DNA of 10,442 bases from an uncultured Rhodocyclaceae bacterium. GTDB lineage: Bacteria > Pseudomonadota > Gammaproteobacteria > Burkholderiales > Rhodocyclaceae. Made by a program: the position numbers and the translations under genes. Positions 1 to 6,640 of the stretch are shown here, piece after piece (position 1 is the stretch's first letter; every line of letters starts with the position of its first letter). The DNA is taken from positions 1 through 10,442 of the forward strand of contig CAIYZZ010000131.1 of NCBI GenBank assembly GCA_903930805.1. Direction: 5' to 3'. The notes below the pieces were generated by a model. That model saw only the letters and a list, made by a program, of their open reading frames with translations. It did no database searches and was not told the origin of the DNA.

Positions 1-338
1 CCGGTCGCCACGCCCAGCCGGTAGCCGCCTGCGGCCAAGCCTTGTATCAGCAAATTGGCACCAGAAAACAACACGAGTTCGTGGTCGCGGGAAAGGTAAT
101 GATGGCGATAGCGCTCGACCAGATCCTCATAGCGATCTTCGGGCAAGTCGGGCAAAGCGTGCCGCAGGGCATCCACCAGCCCCAGCCCGATGATATGGCG
201 CGCACGCGCTTCCGTCGGTGGTTCCAACCCCAGATCGCTCGCCGCCGCCTGAACGCTGTGGACGATCACGCCAGCGGAATCCATCAGCGTACCGTCCCAG
301 TCGAAAATAATCAGTTCGTAGTGTTTATTACTATACAT
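1..338 (-). CDS. HAD-superfamily hydrolase, phosphoglycolate-phosphatase type (partial, 3' end outside window)
   Basis: This is the N-terminal 112 residues of a haloacid dehalogenase-type phosphatase, read leftwards and cut by the window edge. The start MYSNKHYELIIFDWDGT carries HAD motif I (DxDGT). Asp13 would be the nucleophile that forms the phospho-aspartate and Asp15 the general acid/base. A helical cap region follows at roughly residues 22-85. The visible part ends in GVAT, where Thr112 fits motif II (hydrophobic strand ending in Ser/Thr). Motifs III and IV (Lys and the acidic pair) would lie beyond the window. Family members hydrolyse small phosphate esters such as phosphoglycolate or nucleoside monophosphates in the cytosol; the substrate cannot be read from this part. 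The ATG at 338 is preceded by AT-rich DNA without a strong ribosome binding site. In many betaproteobacteria such a gene follows rluC, but that neighbour is not visible here. Confidence 0.9.
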   Translation of the reverse strand, partial: MYSNKHYELIIFDWDGTLMDSAGVIVHSVQAAASDLGLEPPTEARARHIIGLGLVDALRHALPDLPEDRYEDLVERYRHHYLSRDHELVLFSGANLLIQGLAAGGYRLGVAT

Positions 339-525
339 ATCAATTGGTTAATGAACAAAATTCCCCCAAATAATCCGCACAAAAAAGCACTATCTCCACT
401 CAATACAAACAAATACTTAGCGTAGAGTATTGAACACAATTTTAGGGTAATTTCCACATACTATTGGCATATTTGTAGTCCTTCTGTCGTTTTACAGTCA
501 TTCATCTAACCGTGGAGCTTGAAGC
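339..525. other. AT-rich divergent intergenic region
   Basis: This stretch separates the leftward HAD gene from the rightward frame at 526 and should hold the promoters of both. It is clearly richer in A and T than the genes around it. A perfect 6-bp inverted repeat, AATACT at 412-417 and AGTATT at 426-431, encloses an 8-base loop; it could be an operator or chance in AT-rich DNA. I could not pick a convincing -35/-10 pair on either strand, and no T-run follows the repeat to suggest a terminator. Confidence 0.5.
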
Positions 526-756
526 ATGAGTATGCATTCTTATACGTTGAAACATAACCATCCGGATAAACGAGAAGGTGAATTACTGAAAGCCATGTGC
601 GACAACGGATTCCGAGCGGGTTCGGGTGTCCCCGACTTGAATGGCAAAACGATGTTCCTGCCGATTTCCGGGGGTAACGTACCCGGGGATCCGCATGTAC
701 ATCGGCAAGACGCTGTTCGCACAACTCATGGACTTCATTCCGGTGGGCGCAAATAG
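526..756 (+). pseudogene. Short hypothetical reading frame, probably interrupted by IS remnant
   Basis: This is a 76-codon frame that I do not recognise as a whole. The ATG at 526 has a good ribosome binding site, GGAG at 514-517 with 8 bases of spacing. The start contains HNHPDKREGELL, vaguely like the opening of some short conserved hypothetical proteins. There is no signal peptide or membrane segment. From about residue 56 the frame overlaps DNA that encodes a transposase N-terminus in another frame (from 695), so the last 21 residues are probably meaningless. The likely reading is a host or element gene whose 3' part was replaced when an insertion sequence landed and then mostly decayed. 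It could also be an intact small protein that ends at 756, or a leader frame of the element itself. Function is unknown. Confidence 0.4.
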
Positions 757-787
757 AGTTGAGCGTTCATTCCTGGAAATTGCTTAA
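695..787 (+). pseudogene. Remnant of IS4-family transposase N-terminus (DUF4372 type)
   Basis: The frame from ATG 695 reads MYIGKTLFAQLMDFIP, closely resembling the conserved opening (xxGKTLFAQLMDFLPW) of IS4-family transposases that carry an N-terminal DUF4372 domain. After residue 16, at about base 742, the resemblance stops. The frame continues with an unrelated tail, VGANRVERSFLEIA, and a stop at 785-787. A full transposase of this group is several hundred residues, with a DDE catalytic domain, so more than 90 percent is missing and the fragment cannot transpose. I could not identify terminal inverted repeats or a target duplication around it. The recognition rests on about 13 well-matching residues from memory, so it is good but not certain. 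Confidence 0.6.
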
Positions 788-837
788 GTCGGCAGGTTAT
801 GCTGCCAGCCAAAGGCCTGCGTTGGAGGTACGCTCGC

Positions 838-843
838 TATAAT
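838..843 (+). promoter_or_regulatory. Candidate -10 box (TATAAT) of the macroglobulin-pbpC operon
   Basis: A perfect sigma-70 TATAAT lies 30 bases upstream of the ATG at 874, which would put transcription start near 850 and give a leader of about 24 bases. No good -35 hexamer lies 16-18 bases upstream (the bases at 815-820 are GCCTGC), so the promoter may be weak or need an activator. A 5-bp inverted repeat, GGCAG at 791-795 and CTGCC at 802-806, lies upstream and could be a protein-binding site or chance. Confidence 0.45.
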
Positions 844-873
844 CAATCGACGCCGTTCCTCCGGAATTGAACC

Positions 874-3800
874 ATGCTGAAGCGTGCCGCAATTTTGCTT
901 TGCCTCACCGTCTCGGGTGCCACGCACGCCGCCTGGGTACAGCAATTCACTCCGCAGGAACTGGTCGATCAGCAGACCCGCGCCACGGCAGTATTCAGCA
1001 CCGACATGGTGCCGCTAGGACGGCCCGATGTGGCGGCGCCCTTCCTCGTTGATTGCGGCGCCGCGAAAGGCAGCGGTCGCTGGGTCGATACGAAAACATG
1101 GGCCTGGCAACTGGAACGCGCCTTGTTGTCCGGCGAGCGCTGCGTGTTCGAACTGAAGCGGGGACTGAAGGCTGTCAATGGTGAGGGTGTTAGCGGCCAG
1201 AACCGCTACCGTTTCTACGCGCCGGGACCATGGCCGCGCGCCATCACTCCATCGCCCGGCAGCGGCATCGAGGAGGAGCAGGCCTTTGTCATCACGCCGG
1301 CTGGGCCGGTGAAGACCTCCTCGGTGGAGCAGAGCGCCTGGTGCGAAGCGGATGGCGTCGGCAACCGGATTCCGGTGAGACTGGTGCCGGAAAAGCAACG
1401 CGCAGAAATTCTCGCCGCGATTCCCAACTCCGGCAAGGACGAGATCGTACTCAGTTGCAGCGAACGTCTGCCGGCCGGTGTGAAAATGAAGCTGGTGTGG
1501 GGCAAGGGGATTGAAGCCGCGAACGGGGCAAAGTCCATCAGGGACGAAAGCTTCATCTATCCAGTGCGCGAACCCTTCCGCGCCACGCTGAGCTGCGAGC
1601 GCGAGAAGGCCAGCGCGCCCTGCTCGCCGTTGTCGAACATCACGCTAGATTTTTCGGTAGCTGTCGATGGAGCACTGCGCAGCAAGATCAGGCTGATCAC
1701 GCCGGAGGGAGAACGCCTGCCCGTCGATCCGGGCAAAGGAGATAGTTCCGGCGACAGCACCGCAAGGAATTTCGTCTTTGCCCGACCCTTTGCGCAAAAC
1801 GCCGAGTTGCGCCTCGAATTGCCCGCGGGCATCAAGGATGACTCCGGGCGTCCGCTGGCCAATGCCGCTAGCTTTCCGCTCAAGTTCACCACCGGCACGC
1901 TGCCGCCGCTGGCCAAGTTCCCCGGCGATTTCGGCATCGTCGAACTCAAGGAAGGCGGCGTGCTTCCGGTGACCTTGCGCCATGTCGAAGCCAAACTCGA
2001 TTTGAGCGAACGGCGACTAACGGATGATGACGAGGTGATTACCGCGATGCAGGCCATCAACCGCTTCAACCGGCAGACGAAAAAGGTCAAGCTGGTTCGC
2101 GACGGCAAGGCGGAGGATTACGAGGATCCGTTCTACGCCCGCGAACTGAGCTATCTGGCGAAACAGGCCGGGGTCACCCGGCGCGAGTTGCCCAAACCCG
2201 GCGGCAGCGCGGAATTCGAGGTCGTTGGCATCCCGCTGGCGAAACCCGGGTATCACATCGTCGAAGCGGAAAGCCGCATGCTGGGTTCGGCCTTGCTGTC
2301 CTCACCCAAGCCGATGTACGTGCGCACCGCCGCACTGGTTACCAACATGGCGGTGCACTTCAAGAGCGGCCGTGACAATGCACTGGTCTGGGTCACCGCG
2401 CTGGACAGCGGCAAGCCGGTAGCGGATGCCGAGGTGCGCGTTTCCACCTGCAAGGGTACGCTGCTGTGGAGCGGCAAGACCGATGCCCAAGGCCGCGCCC
2501 TTGCGGACCGGGCACTGTCCGAACAGGCGTGCGGCGAAGCAAACTTCCTGTTCATCAGCGCCCGGCAGGGCGATGACTACAGCTTCGCGCGCACCGACTG
2601 GAATGAAGGCATCGAACCCTGGCGCTTCGGCGTAGCCACCTGGGGCGAGAGCAGCGGGCCGCGCCTGATCCACACGATACTTGACCGCACGCTGCTGCGG
2701 CCCGGACAGACCGTGTCGATGAAGCACATCGCGCGTGATCGCGGCAGCCGGGGCATGGGTTTCCCCGATCCGGCAACGCTGCCCGAACGCGCCGTGATCC
2801 GCCATGACAGCGGCGCCGAATACAAACTGCCGCTGGCCTGGGACGCCCAGGGCGTGGCGCTTTCCCAATGGAAAATCCCCGAAGCCGCCAAGCGCGGCAC
2901 CTACTCGGTCGAACTGCCGGGCGGCAAGGGGCGCAGCGGCGGAAGCGGCGGCGAATTCCGCGTCTCCGACTTCCGCCTGCCGGTGTTCACCGGCAGCGTG
3001 CAGGGCGTCACCGGCCGCCATGTCGCACCCAACAACGTGCCGCTGGCGCTCGGCCTGTCCTTCCTCAACGGCGGTGCCGCAAAGGCGCATCCGGTGCAGG
3101 TGTCGGCCACGCTGCGTCCGACCTGGCCGAGTTGGCCGGGCTACGACCGCTACAGCTTCAATGTCGATTTCAGCGAAGCCGGACTTGCGGCTTTCGGCAT
3201 CGACAATGGCCGCGAGCGGGAACAGTTGATCGTGGACAAGCAGGCGCTGGCGCTCGACCGTGCCGGCGCAGGGAAGCTCGACGTGGCGATACGGCAGAAG
3301 CCGCGCGGCCCGGCGGAGATCTACGCCGAGATGAGCTTCAACGACCCCAACGGCGAGATCCAGACCATTCACGGTACGGTGCCGCTGTGGCCGGCCGCCG
3401 TGGTGCTGGGGATGAATATTCCCGACTGGAGTTCGCCCAGCGACAAGGGGCGCGTCGATCTGGTCACGCTCGACCTGGACGGCAAGCCGCTGGCCGGGCT
3501 GGAAGTCGGCGTCAGCGCCAAGCGGCGCATTTCGCACTCGCACCGGCGGCGCATCGTCGGCGGTTTCTACGCCTACGAGAACCGCGAGGAGTTCGCCGAT
3601 CTCGGTACGGTTTGCAGCGGCAAGACCGACGCACGCGGCATCCTGCGCTGCGAACCGAAGGTACAGGGATCCGGCGAGATCTTCCTGCTGGCGCAGACCC
3701 GTGATGCACAGGGCAACACGGCAAGGAGCGGCGCCAGCTACTGGGCTTCCGGCGGTGGCGACGATCCATGGTTCACCGCCGGCAATCAGGATCGCATCGA

Positions 3801-6522
3801 CGTGGTGCCCGAGCAGCGCAGCTACAAGGCCGGCGATGTCGCACGATTCCGTGTGCATACGCCCTTCCGCGACGCGACGGCACTGATCTCGGTCGAGGCC
3901 GGCGGCATCATCGAAACCTTCGTGCGTCCGCTGTCGCGCTTCAAGCCGGTGATCGAAGTCCCGGTCAAAGGCGAGTGGGCGCCCAATGTGTTCGTATCGG
4001 TGCTGGTCGTGCGCGGCCGCGTCGAACCCTTGAAGTGGTATTCGCTGTTCCAGTGGGGCTGGCGCGAACCGGCGGAATGGTTCCGCGAATGGTGGAATCC
4101 GCAGCAACCGACGGCGATGGTCGATCTGGCCAAGCCGGCCTGGCGCATCGGGCTGGCTGAACTCGGCGTCGGCAGCGAAAGCCTGCGCTTGAAGGTCGAG
4201 GTGCTGCCCGAGCGCAACGAATACCGGCCGCGCGAGGAAGCTACGGTGCACCTGAAGGTCAGCGCGCCCGACGGCAAGCCGCTGCCGGCCGGCACCGAAG
4301 TCGCCTTCGCCGCCGTCGATCAGGCGCTGCTCGAATTGCGCCCCAATGACACGTGGAAACTGCTGGAAGCCATGACGCCTCGCCGCGCTTACGAAGTCAC
4401 CACCTCCACCGCGCAATCGCAGGTATTGGGCAAGCGCCACTTCGGCCGCAAGGCAGTGCCGCCCGGCGGTGGTGGCGGTCGGGCGCCGGCACGCGAACTG
4501 TTCGATACCCTGTTGAGCTGGCAGCCACGAGTGAAAGTCGGCACCGACGGTACGGCAACAGTGAAGGTGCCGATCAATGATTCGCTTACCGAATTCAAAC
4601 TGGTCGGCATCGCCAACGCCGGCGTCGGCCTGTTCGGCACCGGTTCGGCTGCCGTGCGCACGCGGCAGGACTTGCAGATGATTTCCGGCCTGCCGCCGCT
4701 GGTGCGCGAGAAGGATCGTTATCAGGCACTGCTGACCGTGAGGAACGGCACGGCGCGGACAATGACCGTGAATGTCACGGCGCGTGCCGGTGCGCAGGTG
4801 CTGGAAGCGAGAGAGGTGAAACTGGACGCCGAGGGTGCGGCCGAGCTCGCCTGGAATGCGCTGGCGCCCGAAACCGCAACAAGCCTGTCGTGGGAGTTTG
4901 AAGCCACGGAGAAAGGTGGCGCGGGGCGCGACCAGTTGAAGATTACCCAGCGCATCGAACCCGCAGTTCCTGTCACCGTGCAGCAGGGCAGCTTCGCGCG
5001 CGTCGACGGCAAACTGGACTTGCCCGTCGCGATGCCGCAAGGCGCGCTGCCCGGCCGCGGCGGCATCGAGATCGGTCTCTCGCCCAAGCTCTCGACGCCG
5101 CCACCGGGTCTCAAACGCTACTTCGAGGACTACCCCTTCGCCTGCCTCGAACAGAAGGCCTCGATCGCCGTCGGCCTGCACGACGAAAAGCGCTGGAAGG
5201 AAGTGGTCGAGAGCCTGCCGGCGCTGCTTGACGGCAACGGCCTGGCGCGCTACTTCCCCAGCGAATCGGTGACAAGTGCCGGCAGCATCACGCTCACCGC
5301 CTACCTGCTGGATGTCTCGCAGGCGAGCGGACTCGCCCTCCCCGCCGACTTGAGGGCGCGCATGGAAGACGGGCTCAACGGCTTTGTCGAGGCACGTTTC
5401 AAGGCGCCGGTCTGGTCGCCGGCACAGACCGACGCACAACTCGCCAGCAAACTGCTGGCTCTCGAGGCGCTCACCCGCAGCGGCCGCAAGCCCGCCAAGG
5501 CAGCCGCCGCGCTGGATGTCGAACCGCTGCGCCTGCCGACGTCCGCGCTGATTGACTGGTATCTGGTAGTCAAGCGCCTGACCGATCTGCCGCAGCGTAC
5601 GGAGAAGCTTGCCGCCGCGGCCCGCGAGCTGAGAAACCGACTGTCATACAGCGGCGGCCGGCTGGGCTTCACGACGGAGAAGAGCGACTACTGGTGGTGG
5701 ATGATGGTCAGCGGCGACTCCAACAGCTTCCGCCTGATCGAGGCGGTGATGGACGAAGCAAGCTGGGGCGACGACCTGCCCAAGCTGCTGCGCGGCGCGC
5801 TGGAACGCCAGGCGCGCGGCCGCTGGTTCACCACCACGGCCAACGCCTGGGCCGCCGTCGTGCTCAACCAGTACGGACACCACTTCGAGAAAGAGGCTGT
5901 AACCGGCACGACGCGCAGTACCCTCGGTGCGGCTTCGGCCGAGCACCGCTGGAAGGGCAGCGACGACACCCCGCTGCTGGCCCTGCCCTGGCCGGCCAGC
6001 GAAGCCAGTCTGACCGTGGCGCACCAGGGCACGGGCAAACCCTGGGCCAACATTCAGGCGCTGGCCGCAATCCCGGCCGGCGAACCGCGCGCCTTCGGCT
6101 ACCGCATCACGCGGCAAGTGAGTCCGCTGCAGGAAAAGGAGAAAGGCAAGGTTAGTCGCGGTGACCTGTGGCGCGTCACGCTCACCGTCGAAGCCGAACA
6201 GGACATGACCTGGGTGGCCGTCAGCGACCCGATCCCGGCAGGCAGTCGCATTCTCGGTGACGGCGATGGCCGCGATTCCCGCATCGCCACGATGGACGAG
6301 GATCTGCGCTCGCGCCGCCTCTGGCCGAGCTACGTCGAGCGAACGTTTGCCAACTTCCGCGCCTATTACGAAATCGTGCCGCGTGGCCGCTTCAGCATCG
6401 ACTACACGCTGCGCATCAACAACGCCGGCGAATTCGCCCTGCCGCCGACGCGTGTAGAAGCGATGTATGCGCCGGATGTGTTCGGGGAAATACCCAACGA
6501 GAAAGTGGTGGTAGGGAATTGA
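874..6522 (+). CDS. Bacterial alpha-2-macroglobulin, thioester-containing, periplasmic (YfhM-like, COG2373)
   Basis: This is an 1882-residue exported protein, longer than E. coli YfhM (about 1650). The family traps proteases: cleavage of a bait region changes its shape and exposes a thioester that binds the attacker covalently. The N-terminus, MLKRAAILLCLTVSGATHA, is a Sec signal peptide with cleavage near residue 19-20. No lipobox is visible, so it is probably soluble in the periplasm. Macroglobulin-like beta domains fill most of the chain, for example from about Met481 and around 974-1048. A Gly-rich loop at 1198-1202, just before ELFDTLLSW at 1208-1216, suits the bait region. The thioester motif is C1424-L-E-Q1427 in YPFACLEQ, inside a helical thioester domain. 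A C-terminal receptor-like domain covers about 1764-1882. The start has GGAA at 863-866. pbpC follows 118 bases later on the same strand. Identity is near certain; trapping activity is inferred. Confidence 0.95.
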   Translation: MLKRAAILLCLTVSGATHAAWVQQFTPQELVDQQTRATAVFSTDMVPLGRPDVAAPFLVDCGAAKGSGRWVDTKTWAWQLERALLSGERCVFELKRGLKAVNGEGVSGQNRYRFYAPGPWPRAITPSPGSGIEEEQAFVITPAGPVKTSSVEQSAWCEADGVGNRIPVRLVPEKQRAEILAAIPNSGKDEIVLSCSERLPAGVKMKLVWGKGIEAANGAKSIRDESFIYPVREPFRATLSCEREKASAPCSPLSNITLDFSVAVDGALRSKIRLITPEGERLPVDPGKGDSSGDSTARNFVFARPFAQNAELRLELPAGIKDDSGRPLANAASFPLKFTTGTLPPLAKFPGDFGIVELKEGGVLPVTLRHVEAKLDLSERRLTDDDEVITAMQAINRFNRQTKKVKLVRDGKAEDYEDPFYARELSYLAKQAGVTRRELPKPGGSAEFEVVGIPLAKPGYHIVEAESRMLGSALLSSPKPMYVRTAALVTNMAVHFKSGRDNALVWVTALDSGKPVADAEVRVSTCKGTLLWSGKTDAQGRALADRALSEQACGEANFLFISARQGDDYSFARTDWNEGIEPWRFGVATWGESSGPRLIHTILDRTLLRPGQTVSMKHIARDRGSRGMGFPDPATLPERAVIRHDSGAEYKLPLAWDAQGVALSQWKIPEAAKRGTYSVELPGGKGRSGGSGGEFRVSDFRLPVFTGSVQGVTGRHVAPNNVPLALGLSFLNGGAAKAHPVQVSATLRPTWPSWPGYDRYSFNVDFSEAGLAAFGIDNGREREQLIVDKQALALDRAGAGKLDVAIRQKPRGPAEIYAEMSFNDPNGEIQTIHGTVPLWPAAVVLGMNIPDWSSPSDKGRVDLVTLDLDGKPLAGLEVGVSAKRRISHSHRRRIVGGFYAYENREEFADLGTVCSGKTDARGILRCEPKVQGSGEIFLLAQTRDAQGNTARSGASYWASGGGDDPWFTAGNQDRIDVVPEQRSYKAGDVARFRVHTPFRDATALISVEAGGIIETFVRPLSRFKPVIEVPVKGEWAPNVFVSVLVVRGRVEPLKWYSLFQWGWREPAEWFREWWNPQQPTAMVDLAKPAWRIGLAELGVGSESLRLKVEVLPERNEYRPREEATVHLKVSAPDGKPLPAGTEVAFAAVDQALLELRPNDTWKLLEAMTPRRAYEVTTSTAQSQVLGKRHFGRKAVPPGGGGGRAPARELFDTLLSWQPRVKVGTDGTATVKVPINDSLTEFKLVGIANAGVGLFGTGSAAVRTRQDLQMISGLPPLVREKDRYQALLTVRNGTARTMTVNVTARAGAQVLEAREVKLDAEGAAELAWNALAPETATSLSWEFEATEKGGAGRDQLKITQRIEPAVPVTVQQGSFARVDGKLDLPVAMPQGALPGRGGIEIGLSPKLSTPPPGLKRYFEDYPFACLEQKASIAVGLHDEKRWKEVVESLPALLDGNGLARYFPSESVTSAGSITLTAYLLDVSQASGLALPADLRARMEDGLNGFVEARFKAPVWSPAQTDAQLASKLLALEALTRSGRKPAKAAAALDVEPLRLPTSALIDWYLVVKRLTDLPQRTEKLAAAARELRNRLSYSGGRLGFTTEKSDYWWWMMVSGDSNSFRLIEAVMDEASWGDDLPKLLRGALERQARGRWFTTTANAWAAVVLNQYGHHFEKEAVTGTTRSTLGAASAEHRWKGSDDTPLLALPWPASEASLTVAHQGTGKPWANIQALAAIPAGEPRAFGYRITRQVSPLQEKEKGKVSRGDLWRVTLTVEAEQDMTWVAVSDPIPAGSRILGDGDGRDSRIATMDEDLRSRRLWPSYVERTFANFRAYYEIVPRGRFSIDYTLRINNAGEFALPPTRVEAMYAPDVFGEIPNEKVVVGN

Positions 6523-6640
6523 CAATGAGGGCTCTGCTACAGCGCGATGCCTTGTCCAGCCGACTGCGTCCGGAGTGCCGAAAGCCGATGGTGGCGACGA
6601 GACAGCATGCTGACTGGTGCAGGAACCGAGGCTGAACTGA

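Noticed and set aside
824..828. GGAGG resembling a strong ribosome binding site upstream of the TATAAT box.
   Set aside because: No start codon follows at a workable distance.
2868..3704. A 278-codon plus-strand frame inside the macroglobulin gene.
   Set aside because: Its product is extremely rich in Arg, Gly and Ala, typical of an out-of-frame reading of GC-rich DNA, and it lies wholly inside a well-supported gene.
2302..5439. A 1045-codon open frame on the minus strand, antisense to the macroglobulin gene.
   Set aside because: Long antisense frames are common opposite GC-rich genes with strong third-position bias. The product is full of Arg, His, Gln and Ala runs, shows no recognisable domain, and the plus-strand gene has clear family motifs throughout.
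6525..6635. A 36-codon frame (MRALLQRDALSS...) in the gap between the macroglobulin gene and pbpC.
   Set aside because: It has no ribosome binding site of its own beyond the end of the preceding gene and shows no recognisable similarity. It could only be a coupling leader, and nothing shows that.
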